This document shows, in pieces, positions 26,560-35,657 of a stretch of 47,240 nt of DNA. This DNA comes from Bacteroidia bacterium (lineage in GTDB: Bacteria > Bacteroidota > Bacteroidia > Bacteroidales > Prolixibacteraceae): positions 7,020 through 54,259 of the forward strand of contig JAPLDS010000028.1 of assembly GCA_026391295.1 (NCBI GenBank), given 5' to 3'. Position 1 is the stretch's first letter, and every line of letters starts with the position of its first letter. The notes under the pieces were generated by a model. It did no database searches, was not told the origin of the DNA, and was given only the letters and a program-made list of their open reading frames with translations. The position numbers were made by a program, and so were the translations under genes.

Positions 26560-27834
26560 TTATAGATTCTCTGAGTGTTCGAGAAGATAGGTCTCAGCTT
26601 CCGTACTCCATAACCCTTTATGACGATCACAGATCTTAGCTAGTTCCGCATAAGTCGGATTGGTTTGTCCTTTCGCTGCAAAATCTACGATAGGTGTAAG
26701 CGGCATCTCCACATGGTTGTAGATTAATTTTTTTCCACCTGGAATCTCAGGAAGATGCAGCGTCGCATCAATAACTGCGTTAAGTCCACCAACATGAGTT
26801 ACAAGTCCTGCAGGATCTAATCCAGCCGACATAAGTTTGATTGCCTCTTTCATGTCGTCGGTATTTCCACCACTTGTACCAACAATATGGGTGTACTCGT
26901 AATGCACGTTGTAAAAGTTCAAGGTCGCTTTGAAATTAGGATCCGATGGTCCAGCAAAGAAGTTCAGACAGCCATCGAAGGCTAATAAAGCATCCGCTTG
27001 TTCAACGACAGGAGCGACTGGTGCAAAAACGAAAATGTCGTTATACCCTGTGCCGCCAGAGATCGCTCTAAGCTCTTCAATTACATTGGTGAATTTTGAA
27101 GTATTAATATATTGAAGATCAATTCCTCTTGAGGCTGCAAAGTCAACCGTATAAAGGGTAGCAGCACGATCTAATCGTGTTTGATCAATATCGGTTACTA
27201 CCAATAAACCAGGCTTGCGGTCTTCGCGATGAAGCACATAATTAATAGCCGCAAGACCCATCGGTCCAACGCCAGCCAATAAAGCCATCTTGCCTCCATC
27301 GACAATCTCCATCTGATGCACATACGACCCTGGAGTGGTATGGTAATTGGCATGAATTGCCCCAATAACACAGGAGAGTGGTTCAGATAATGAGGCCGGA
27401 TAGAATCCTTCACCGGTAAACGGCAGTAAACAATCGAGCTCCATCACCTCATTGGGGATGACCACATAGGTTGCATCACCTCCAATGTGCTGGTATGAAT
27501 AGCCTGGTGCACCCATTACGCCAACTGGACTGTCGGCATAGTTAAGGGCTGGCTGTATAGAGAATTTATCTCCAACTTTAAATTTGTCTTTCCATTTTGA
27601 TCCAACTTCAATAAGAGTGCCTGCAAATTCATGTCCAATAATTACAGGTTTAACATCACAATCGTTTGGAATACGTTTGTGGTCGGATCCTTGACTTGCA
27701 GCTTTGTATGATGACATACATAAGCTATCGCAAATTACTTTGGCAAGTATCTCGTTATCTTTGATCTGTGGCAATTCAAACTCTTCTAAGCGTAAATCTT
27801 TCTTGCCATATAATCTTACTGCGCGTGTCTTCAT
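26560..27834 (-). CDS. zinc-dependent MDR dehydrogenase, L-sorbose-1-phosphate reductase-like
   Basis: A medium-chain dehydrogenase/reductase of 424 residues. The catalytic zinc region is recognisable (ICDSLCMSSYK with Cys near residue 38, VIIGHEFAGTLIEVGSKW with the His-Glu pair), and the Rossmann coenzyme motif is ALLAGVGPMGLAAINYVL. The four-cysteine structural zinc lobe is absent. The overall pattern resembles SorE-type enzymes that interconvert L-sorbose-1-phosphate and glucitol-6-phosphate; the real substrate is unknown. It is the last gene of the leftward operon that begins with E2 at 35446 and starts 35 nt after the SDR gene's stop, so it probably acts on the same compound as its neighbours. 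Confidence 0.85.
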   Translation of the reverse strand: MKTRAVRLYGKKDLRLEEFELPQIKDNEILAKVICDSLCMSSYKAASQGSDHKRIPNDCDVKPVIIGHEFAGTLIEVGSKWKDKFKVGDKFSIQPALNYADSPVGVMGAPGYSYQHIGGDATYVVIPNEVMELDCLLPFTGEGFYPASLSEPLSCVIGAIHANYHTTPGSYVHQMEIVDGGKMALLAGVGPMGLAAINYVLHREDRKPGLLVVTDIDQTRLDRAATLYTVDFAASRGIDLQYINTSKFTNVIEELRAISGGTGYNDIFVFAPVAPVVEQADALLAFDGCLNFFAGPSDPNFKATLNFYNVHYEYTHIVGTSGGNTDDMKEAIKLMSAGLDPAGLVTHVGGLNAVIDATLHLPEIPGGKKLIYNHVEMPLTPIVDFAAKGQTNPTYAELAKICDRHKGLWSTEAETYLLEHSENL

Positions 27835-27869
27835 TGATATGTTGTTATTAAGTTAAGCTCTTGTGATAT

Positions 27870-29054
27870 TTAATTTAACATGTTTTGTCCTCCAGTAACT
27901 GGAATGGCTTGACCGGTCTCGTATTCTTGCTCAATCACATAGAATATCGCTCTGACCACATCGATCACCCGACAACCTCTTCCTGCTGGTACTTGTGCTT
28001 CGTAAAAAGCTTTGACATCTTCAATTTCTTTTGCACCAGGCACTTTGCCTGCTCTGAGGTATTGCACAAATAAACCCTTCTCTGGATCGCTCCATAATGG
28101 ACCTTCGAAGAAGTTTCCTGGACAGATTGAATTGACTTTAATCTTATTGGGCATTAGTTCCATTGCAAAAGATTGCGTTAATCCAATGCCGCCAAACTTT
28201 CCGCCCGCATAGGCGAAATTCCGATTGCTCCCTTTTAGTCCAGACTTGGAGTTGATCTGAATGATATCGGTGAAATAGTTCTCTTTATATTTTGATTGCG
28301 CCTTCATTACGACTGAGGCATATTTCGCACAAAGAAAATAGCCGTTGTAGTTAACATCAGTCATCAATGCAAACGTTTCGGGTGTCATCTCGTCAAGGCC
28401 ACCTGCACGCAGAATCCCCGCATTGCTTATGATCGCATCTAACCCTCCGAAATGTTTTACTGTCGCTGCAATCATTAGCTCAACAGATTCTGCATTTGAT
28501 ACATTGACAGGGGTAAAAAAGGCTTGATTTGTCTGATTATTCGAATTTAAGGCATCCGCCATAGCAGTGCCAGTTTGTTCATTGAGGTCCGCGATAACCA
28601 CATTAGCCCCCTGCGCATAAAGCAATTCGGCTATACCTCCTCCAAAACCTTGGGCTCCACCTGTGACTAGAATGATTTTTTGTTGAACTCGACCATTGAT
28701 ATTTTTCAGCTCTTTCGGTGATGCACCCAAAAGCACATCTAAGTCATATGCATTGTCTGCAATAGCAATGAGTCCAATTCCTTTTAAAAGAATATAGTCA
28801 GGTTGATTGTTATTAGATGTTGACCATGCTGATAATTTAACTGTTAAATCATCCAATATTTCAGTTGGATCAATTGTCTCGTCGACAACAAGAATACCGG
28901 ATCCTTTTTTTATAAAAGAGATTGCTCTAAGGTCTTCTTCGTCTTCGACTGCAACAAGTTCTGAACGCTGATCAAAGCGAACAACCTTAATTGCCGCTGT
29001 TGAGGTTAACATCCGTATCGCAGGAATAACGCGTGTAATAATCGGATTGGTCAT
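27870..29054 (-). CDS. short-chain dehydrogenase with aldolase-like N-terminal remnant
   Basis: A 394-residue protein in two parts. Residues about 135-394 form a classical SDR: cofactor motif VTGGAQGFGGGIAELLYAQG, NNAG-equivalent ISNAGILRAGG, catalytic Ser-Tyr-Lys region with INSKSG and YAGGKFG, and C-terminal PVTGGQNML. Residues 1-130 contain a stretch (YILLKGIGLIAIADNAYD) like the region just before the SDR in bifunctional rhamnulose-1-phosphate aldolase/dehydrogenase proteins, but too short to be a full class II aldolase and without its zinc histidines. I infer a relict or recognition domain. The coding sequence starts 3 nt after the PHP gene's stop, so this start is likely real. Confidence 0.82.
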   Translation of the reverse strand: MTNPIITRVIPAIRMLTSTAAIKVVRFDQRSELVAVEDEEDLRAISFIKKGSGILVVDETIDPTEILDDLTVKLSAWSTSNNNQPDYILLKGIGLIAIADNAYDLDVLLGASPKELKNINGRVQQKIILVTGGAQGFGGGIAELLYAQGANVVIADLNEQTGTAMADALNSNNQTNQAFFTPVNVSNAESVELMIAATVKHFGGLDAIISNAGILRAGGLDEMTPETFALMTDVNYNGYFLCAKYASVVMKAQSKYKENYFTDIIQINSKSGLKGSNRNFAYAGGKFGGIGLTQSFAMELMPNKIKVNSICPGNFFEGPLWSDPEKGLFVQYLRAGKVPGAKEIEDVKAFYEAQVPAGRGCRVIDVVRAIFYVIEQEYETGQAIPVTGGQNMLN

Positions 29055-29057
29055 AGC

Positions 29058-30287
29058 TTAATTTTTAATCAGGTATTCGATAAGTGCTTTCCCGATTTTT
29101 GCAAATTCATCTCTTTTTTCAAGGGTTGGTTTGCCATCGATCGAAACATATCCTTTCCCTTCAGTCGCCATTAGGTATTGATGTGCTGCCGTAATACAAG
29201 CCCCTTCGTAATTTATCTCAAGTAAGAGCGGTGAAAGGGGTGTGCTGTGTCTTGCAAATAGCTCAATTGGCTCCATCGATGGTGTATTGTGCTCCGATCC
29301 GAAGGTTACAACTAAACCGTTGTTTTTAAAATATGAGGCATATTCCTCCAGTACAGCAAGGCTATTCCGAGTGGTAATAAATTCAATAGAGCAGATATTT
29401 CGTTCTCTTAGAATCTCTAGTACTCGCTCTTTAGGGGCTTCGAAATCGGTGAAATTACCATTCGCATCATCGGCTAAGAAGGGGTAGGTAGGTATTCCTC
29501 CAGCTTGCAAGAGCATTTCGCAAACTTCTGTCATATCAAGAAAAGCTTCTGGACTCTCTGCAATAAATGCAGCACCACCAGCTTTTAATAGATTTCCTCT
29601 GATCTCATTTTCAATAGCTGCAAAATTGTCAATGCCAGACTTTAAATCTTTGCCACCAAAGATCGAATTGTAGATCTCTTTTTGTTCTTCCGGTGTCTGA
29701 TAGTGAGCAGAAATCTTTTCGCGTAACGCCTTGGCAAGATGACGTTCTCTTACCATCCCCTTGGTTAACTCCGTCTGAATGGTTTTATAATCAAGAGAAA
29801 ATTTGATCTTCTTCTCAAGCAAAACTTCATTTAGCTTGGTACACATCTGCTCCACTTGAAGATTTGTTTCGTGAAGCACTGAGGCTAATTTCGAAGCGAA
29901 TGGTTCCTTTAGTTGAGGTGGAAAGCTAAGACCTTTACCGCTTAAATAGGTCCGTCCAGGATTGTTTGGATCGTTAACTTTGATCCCTGCAGACTGGTCG
30001 TCGCGGTTAAGACTAATATATTCGATGTTAAATAGCGGAAAAATCTTCCGATCTGCGCAACCTGCGGCCCATTCTGAATACCCATTCGTGGTGTAGAAAT
30101 CATTAATTCCCACCACTTTTACGTTTTCAGCTACGGCCATGTCAAGCGCCTGTGGTATATTCTGAAAAGCACTGAATGAATGAGGGGTGTGCATATGTGC
30201 ATTCACAAGCCTTACCTTCCCATCTCCGTGTTTCTCGAACCAGTTTAGTAATTCATCTTTTTTTGGAAAAATGCTCCAGAAACTCAT
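29058..30287 (-). CDS. PHP-domain metal-dependent hydrolase/phosphoesterase-like protein
   Basis: A 409-residue protein with the PHP first motif NAHMHTPHSFSAFQNIP (His-x-His, about residues 29-45) and later candidate metal ligands VVGINDFYTTNGY and VTFGSEHNTPSMEP. A helical insertion (about residues 130-230) separates the PHP halves. PHP proteins hydrolyse phosphate esters using two or three metal ions; histidinol phosphatase and polymerase PHP domains are known relatives, but this one does not match HisJ closely. Its place between E1 and the two sugar-type dehydrogenases suggests dephosphorylation or hydrolysis of a pathway intermediate. The substrate is not known. Confidence 0.75.
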   Translation of the reverse strand: MSFWSIFPKKDELLNWFEKHGDGKVRLVNAHMHTPHSFSAFQNIPQALDMAVAENVKVVGINDFYTTNGYSEWAAGCADRKIFPLFNIEYISLNRDDQSAGIKVNDPNNPGRTYLSGKGLSFPPQLKEPFASKLASVLHETNLQVEQMCTKLNEVLLEKKIKFSLDYKTIQTELTKGMVRERHLAKALREKISAHYQTPEEQKEIYNSIFGGKDLKSGIDNFAAIENEIRGNLLKAGGAAFIAESPEAFLDMTEVCEMLLQAGGIPTYPFLADDANGNFTDFEAPKERVLEILRERNICSIEFITTRNSLAVLEEYASYFKNNGLVVTFGSEHNTPSMEPIELFARHSTPLSPLLLEINYEGACITAAHQYLMATEGKGYVSIDGKPTLEKRDEFAKIGKALIEYLIKN

Positions 30288-30352
30288 ACGTTATTATTTA
30301 TTGACAAATGAAAATCCATTGATTAACTTCTGATTGGCTACTTCTAGTTGAA

Positions 30353-32690
30353 TTAAACGCCAAGTTTAGCTCTGCGAATTTGTTCTGAATCGCTGAAATT
30401 CTGGTTTGAGATATGACCTTTTAGCGGTACTATTTTTTCATGTATCGCATCGATAAACCAGTCTGGCTGTGGGAAGAAAGCTTCTTCTAGCTCGTAAGCT
30501 GGAGTAATCCAGTTTCTTGATCCGACCACAACTGGAGGTGCATCTAGATAATCAAAGGCAAGTTCAGTGATGTTGCGAGCTAACTCATTTAAGAATGATC
30601 CACGCGAAGTGGCATCACCTGAGATGATAATTCGTCCAGTCTTTTTAACCGATGCAATAACTTGTTCATAGTTAAATGGAACAAGTGAGCGAGCATCGAT
30701 AACTTCAGCCGACATGTTGTATTTCTCTTTTGTGGAACTGTTCTCCGATATCATAAACACGTTGACTTTCAAAGAATATAACAGGATCAGTACCTTGTAG
30801 AGCGCTATTCATTAATCCTTTGGCATCGTATGGAGTGACTGGGAAAACAACTTTTAAACCTGGAATATGTGCGACTAATGAGGTCCAGTCTTGTGAATGC
30901 TGAGCTCCGTATTTTGAACCTACAGAGACACGCATAACAACTGGCATTTTTAGCATATTGCCACTCATGGCTTGCCATTTTGGAAGTTGGTTGAACACTT
31001 CGTCACCACAACGACCAAGGAAATCGCAATACATAATCTCAGGTATCACACGTCCACCACACATTGCATATCCAATTGCAGTTCCAATGATAGATGCTTC
31101 AGAAATTGGCGAATTGAAAAGTCTGTTATAAGGAAGGGCCTCCGTAAGACCACGATAAACGGCAAATGCACCACCCCAGTCACGGTTTTCTTCACCGTAA
31201 GCGATCAAGGTAGGGTCTTTATAGAATCGGTCTACAATGGCATCAAAGATTCCATCGCGTAACTGATATTGTTTCATTTTCGAGAAGGGTTTTCCTTCTG
31301 CATCAAAAGCAAATCGCTCTTTTTTCGAGATTTGGATAACCCTTGGGTTTTCTTCCATTGGGTGATTGACCTCTGGTACACGATCGTCCATCTTATCGAC
31401 AGACTGATTCGAGAAGATCATCTCACCAATCTGTTCTGGTCGTTGCTTGATGTCCATCCTCGGTGACACCTCATCATTGATAGAGAGTTTTAGCATCTCA
31501 ACCATGATCTCTTTGATATCAGTCCAGATGGTGTCTAACTCTTTTTGAGTCGTAATCTTCGCATTAACGATAGTATGACCAAAGGTTGCAATACTATCTT
31601 GTGCTTGCCATGCTTCAATCTCTTCTTTTGAACGGTATGATGATGCATCAGAAGGGGAGTGGCCGCTATAGCGATAAGTCAGGACTTCAAGAAGCACTGG
31701 CCCTTTTTTCTCTTCGATCAGTTTTCTTTTTCGACGATAAGCATCGATAACCGCAAGTGGATTGTAACCATCTACACGCTCAGCATGCATCTGGTCTGGG
31801 TTAACACCGGCTCCAATGCGTGCCACTTTGCCAAATCCCATCGTCTCACCACAGGTTTGTCCACCCATTCCATATTGGTTGTTCATGACATTGAAAATGA
31901 CGGGTAGACCGCCTTTCATGTCACCTTCCCATAGCTCAGTAAACTGATCCATGGCGGCGAAGGACAATCCTTCCCAAACTGGACCACATGCCATAGAAGC
32001 ATCTCCGATATTGGCTACAACCATTCCTGGTTTACGATTGACTTTTTTATAAAGAGCTGCTCCGACAGAAATATCGCCGCTACCACCTACGATGGCATTG
32101 TTTGGATAAACTCCAAAAGGGGTAAAGAAGGCATGCATACTGCCGCCTAATCCTTTATTGAAGCCTGTCTCACGCGCAAATATCTCAGCTAAGGTGCCAT
32201 AGATTAAAAAGCGACGACCAAGCTCTTTTGTTGTTCCTTTGAAATCTTTTTTAACCACATTAAGAACTGTGCCATTAAAGAAAGTCTCCATGATCTGCAT
32301 TAGATCAGCATCGCTTAGCTTTTGAATGGCACTTAATCCTTTGGCTAGAATCTCGCCATGACTACGATGAGATCCGAAAATAAAATCTTCAACATCAAGT
32401 AAATAAGCCATTCCTACCGCAGCTGCCTCTTGTCCTGCAGAGAGATGGGCAGGTCCAGGATGGTCATAAGGTACACCACTGTACTCTCCAGTAGTCTTGA
32501 TAAGATTTAGCATGGTCTCAAATTCGCGGATTACAACCATGTCGTGGTAGATGCGCACTAGATCATCATTAGAGAAATTGTCTTTCTCTTGTGCGATCGT
32601 TTTCGCATATTGGTTTACCGGAATTGGCTTAAACGTAATCTCGCTTGCTTTTCGTGCTAAGCTTGGGTCAATGAATTGAACTTTAGGCAT
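30353..32690 (-). pseudogene. fused 2-oxoacid dehydrogenase E1 alpha/beta subunit, interrupted by internal deletion and frameshift
   Basis: Thiamine-diphosphate E1 component with alpha and beta subunits in one chain, of the acetoin/branched-chain/pyruvate type. The alpha part (about residues 1-400) includes ThDP-region IGDASMACGPVWEG and NNQYGMGGQT; the beta part begins KMKQYQLRDGIFDAIVDRFY. The first frame (30705-32690) runs through FFESQRVYDIGEQFH and then ends with ten unrelated residues. The C-terminal part (KEKYNMSAEVIDARS onward, to 30353) continues in another frame. Family members have about 40 residues between these segments, so about 120 nt is missing near 30725-30737 with a net frame change. 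It may be a real inactivation or an assembly fault; the intact E2 and E3 next to it favour the latter. Confidence 0.85.
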
Positions 32691-32733
32691 ATTTGCTTGT
32701 AATTGATGTTGATAGGTTGGATAATGGACTTAA

Positions 32734-34098
32734 TTAAAAAGAGAAAATTGTTTCTTTGAAGATCTCTGAAATGGTTGGATGAGGGAAAATAACTTCTTCC
32801 ATCTCTTTGATTGTCATCTCCATCTCGATGGCCATCGATGCGCCATAGATAATCTCGCCAGAAGGATTTCCTAAGATGTGAACTCCTAAAACTTCACCGT
32901 ATTTAGCTCCGATAAGAACCTTGCAAAGTCCACTTCCAGTTTCGTTTTCTGCAATAAATCGACCTGCATAAGCTAATGGCAATTTCGATACTTTGTATTC
33001 AATGCCTTTTGCTTTAGCTGCTTCTTCAGTTAGTCCAACACCTGAGAATTCAGGATTCGTATAGACAACGCCTGGGATCGCATTGTAACGCATCTGATCA
33101 GAACGGCCAGTTAAATTATTTACCACTACTTCGCCTTCGCGACTTGCGGTATGTGCTAATAATGAGAATCCAGTGACATCACCTGCTGCGAAGACATTTG
33201 GTACATTGGTACGCATCTTTTCGTCAACTTTAATTCCGCCACGGTCTAATTCAACACCGATATTTTCAAGTCCAAATCCTGATGTATTTGGTTTGCGACC
33301 TACGCTGACAAGGATTTTTTCACCTTTGATAGATTCTTTTTTACCATCTTTCTCGAAGATCACTTCGTTGCCCTTAACTTCCGTAACTTTTGAAGATAAG
33401 TTGAAAACGATTCCCTTCTGGGTGTAGTGCTTACGAAGCATCTCACTCATCTCGCGATCCATTCCTGTAAGGATTTCGTCAAGCATCTCGATGATGGTTA
33501 CTTGAGTGCCAAGGCTATTGTAGAAACTTGCAAATTCAAGACCAATAACTCCACCGCCAATGATGACAAGAGATTCAGGTCTGTCTTTTAATTGCAGGAT
33601 TTCTCTATTGGTAAGGATTAGATCACCTGGTTTTCCAAGTCCTGGAATTGGAGGCATAAATGCTTCAGATCCAGTGCAGATTAATAGGTTAGTTGCTAAA
33701 ATCTCTTCTTTCCCTGCCGTTATTGCAATCCCTGCAGCTGAGCGTCCTTTGATTAAAGCTGAGTCTTTGATAACCTCTACTTTGTGCTCTTTCATTTTCA
33801 TGCCAACACCGCCGACAAGTTTCTTCACCACTTTCTCTTTGCGAGCCATCATTTTGGTGAAGTCGAACGTTACGTTTGACGTTTCAACGCCATATTTACT
33901 TGCGCTTAAGGCATTGTCGTATAGTTTGGCACTGTAAAGCAAAGTTTTTGTTGGAATACATCCTTCATTAAGACATACACCGCCTAGTTCGCTTTTTTCA
34001 ATCAATACAACTTTAAGCCCTTTTTTGCCAGCTCTCTCAGCGGCAACATAACCGGCAGGTCCCCCGCCAATAATTGCTAAATCGAATGTTTTACTCAT
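32734..34098 (-). CDS. lpdA: dihydrolipoyl dehydrogenase (E3)
   Basis: Flavoprotein that reoxidises the dihydrolipoyl groups of E2 using NAD+. FAD motif LAIIGGGPAGYVAAERAG, redox disulfide GGVCLNEGCIPTKTLL, NAD motif LVIIGGGVIGLEFASFYNSLG, FAD motif VPNVFAAGDVTG, and the C-terminal active-site HPTISEIF (the His-Pro of the catalytic dyad region). The frame stays open to 34128, but ATG 34098 is preceded at good spacing by AGGAGA and starts the conserved domain, giving 454 residues. It begins 19 nt after the E2 stop. Confidence 0.95.
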   Translation of the reverse strand: MSKTFDLAIIGGGPAGYVAAERAGKKGLKVVLIEKSELGGVCLNEGCIPTKTLLYSAKLYDNALSASKYGVETSNVTFDFTKMMARKEKVVKKLVGGVGMKMKEHKVEVIKDSALIKGRSAAGIAITAGKEEILATNLLICTGSEAFMPPIPGLGKPGDLILTNREILQLKDRPESLVIIGGGVIGLEFASFYNSLGTQVTIIEMLDEILTGMDREMSEMLRKHYTQKGIVFNLSSKVTEVKGNEVIFEKDGKKESIKGEKILVSVGRKPNTSGFGLENIGVELDRGGIKVDEKMRTNVPNVFAAGDVTGFSLLAHTASREGEVVVNNLTGRSDQMRYNAIPGVVYTNPEFSGVGLTEEAAKAKGIEYKVSKLPLAYAGRFIAENETGSGLCKVLIGAKYGEVLGVHILGNPSGEIIYGASMAIEMEMTIKEMEEVIFPHPTISEIFKETIFSF

Positions 34099-34117
34099 TT
34101 TGGTGTCTCCTATTTTT

Positions 34118-35446
34118 TTAAAGTTCAAATTCTAAATTTTCAATCTCTGTAGCTATTTGTTTTAAAAAGCGGGTAGCCTCGCCTCCATCAAGTGCTTGAT
34201 GATCGTAGGTTAAGCTTAAGCCGATATAAGGTACGAAACCATAAGCTCCGTCGCCTAAATCTTTTGGTCGTGGCACAATTGTGTTGACCCCAAGAATCCC
34301 TACCTGAGGAAGGTTGATAACTGGTGTGAACATTTCAACGCCATAGTTGCCTAGGTTTGATACGGTAAATGAGGCGGCTTCAGATGAGAGTAACTCTGGA
34401 TCAATCGCCCCTTTCCGACAAGCGGCAGCAACGTCACGCATATTATTTGATAGTTCTTGAATCGTAAGATTACCTGCATTCCGAATCGCTGGAACCATTA
34501 ACCCACGGTCTGTATCGACAGCTATTCCAAGACTTATATTGTTAAAGTATTTGACGCTATCTCCTAAGAAATGAGCGTTTACTTGAGGATATTGTTTCAA
34601 AGATTTAATCACCGAATAACAAACCATATCATTAATGGTGATGTTTACAGGGTAACCGCCATCGGTAGCTTTTTTGATTTTCCTGCGCCATTCTAACATT
34701 CTGCGTGCATCGGCTCCAAGGTGATGTGTGAGCTGAGCTGAATTTTGCAGAGACTGATGCATCGCTTTGGCAATTAGCTTGCGGATATTTGATAGTTTCT
34801 TTATTTCGAAGTCAGTTCCCGAAACTTGATTCTGTTGAGTTAAATCTTTCGATGTGATAGATCCGCCAAGGCCGCTTCCAATGGTTGAACCTTGCAGATG
34901 TTCTTGTCCCGCTTTCTTCTTGGCCAACGGGGTCGACTTTGGCTGTTTTGCTAATATGGCTTGAATATCTTGCTCGATAATTCTTCCGTTGGGTCCCGAC
35001 CCGCGCACACTATTTAGATTGATCCCCTCTTCGTCGGCCAGAATACGAGCTCTAGGTGAAACAGCTTCTGAACTTGAACTATTCGAAGATTCATTAGTTG
35101 CTATTGCAGCGGTTGCTTCTTCTTTAGTTGTAGATGAAACGGTTGGTTCAGTTGCTTCTACTTTAGCGGGTGCAGCTCCTCCAGGGTCAAAGCCGTCTGT
35201 TGATTCGCCCGGTTCACCAATGACGCATACATTGGTTAAGACAGGAACTTCGTCCCCAGTATTATAAAACACAGCTAAGAGAACTCCGTCGACAGCAGCT
35301 TCTTCTTCAAATGAAGCCTTGTCTGTTTCGTAGGCAAATAGGATATCGCCTTTTTTTACTTGGTCACCTTTATTCTTGTTCCACTCAGTAATAATGCAGC
35401 TTTCAACAGATTGCCCCTGCTTAGGCATGATAACGACAACGGCCAT
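34118..35446 (-). CDS. 2-oxoacid dehydrogenase E2 (dihydrolipoamide acyltransferase)
   Basis: Core acyltransferase of a pyruvate, branched-chain or acetoin dehydrogenase complex. One N-terminal lipoyl domain (about residues 1-78) carries the lipoyl lysine in FAYETDKASFEEEA. A Ser/Thr/Ala-rich linker (about 90-125) leads to the E1/E3-binding domain (VSPRARILADEEGINLNSVR, then GSGPNGRIIEQDI). A second short copy of that motif (STIGSGLGGSITSKDL) follows. The catalytic domain (about 205-442) has the active-site motif SLTYDHQALDGGEATRF. The acyl group is not predictable from sequence. It is the first gene of the operon, 26 nt after the promoter -7 box. Confidence 0.93.
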   Translation of the reverse strand: MAVVVIMPKQGQSVESCIITEWNKNKGDQVKKGDILFAYETDKASFEEEAAVDGVLLAVFYNTGDEVPVLTNVCVIGEPGESTDGFDPGGAAPAKVEATEPTVSSTTKEEATAAIATNESSNSSSSEAVSPRARILADEEGINLNSVRGSGPNGRIIEQDIQAILAKQPKSTPLAKKKAGQEHLQGSTIGSGLGGSITSKDLTQQNQVSGTDFEIKKLSNIRKLIAKAMHQSLQNSAQLTHHLGADARRMLEWRRKIKKATDGGYPVNITINDMVCYSVIKSLKQYPQVNAHFLGDSVKYFNNISLGIAVDTDRGLMVPAIRNAGNLTIQELSNNMRDVAAACRKGAIDPELLSSEAASFTVSNLGNYGVEMFTPVINLPQVGILGVNTIVPRPKDLGDGAYGFVPYIGLSLTYDHQALDGGEATRFLKQIATEIENLEFEL

Positions 35447-35463
35447 AATTAAAATATTTTCCG

Positions 35464-35496
35464 CAAAGATATTTTATTTCACTTGTATTTACAAGT
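35464..35496 (-). promoter_or_regulatory. promoter and overlapping palindromic operator of the E2-E3-E1-PHP-SDR-MDR operon
   Basis: On the minus strand, -7 TATCTTTG (35464-35471) and a -33 CTTG (35492-35495) are 20 nt apart. The -33 box lies inside a perfect 16-bp palindrome, ACTTGTATTTACAAGT (35481-35496; 7-bp arms, 2-bp centre). TGTA-N2-TACA fits operator shapes known for GntR/HutC proteins, and the GntR gene is divergent from here. I infer repression of the operon by that regulator, relieved by a ligand bound to its UTRA domain. Confidence 0.65.
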
Positions 35497-35584
35497 AAAT
35501 AGTATTTTAATTTTAATCAAAGGGTTGTTTGTGTTGCAATATTCAGGTTTATAGTAATTTGTAGTTGTTTTGTGTGCCGTGTCA

Positions 35585-35629
35585 TGTAAATACAAATTTT
35601 GTTTTTGTAAATTTATTTATCTATTTTTG
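35585..35629 (+). promoter_or_regulatory. gntR promoter with a second TGTA-N2-TACA site
   Basis: -33 TTTG at 35598-35601 and -7 TATTTTTG at 35622-35629, spaced 20 nt, fit the Bacteroidota consensus. Just upstream, TGTAAATACA (35585-35594) repeats the core of the operon operator, reading as its reverse complement. It could let the regulator control its own gene. Confidence 0.55.
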
Positions 35630-35657
35630 CACTTCGTACCCTTAAAAATTTTGTGTC

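Noticed and set aside
32734-34128. Longer E3 start at 34128
   Set aside because: The internal ATG at 34098 has an AGGAGA ribosome binding site and begins the conserved FAD domain; the upstream extension overlaps the end of E2.
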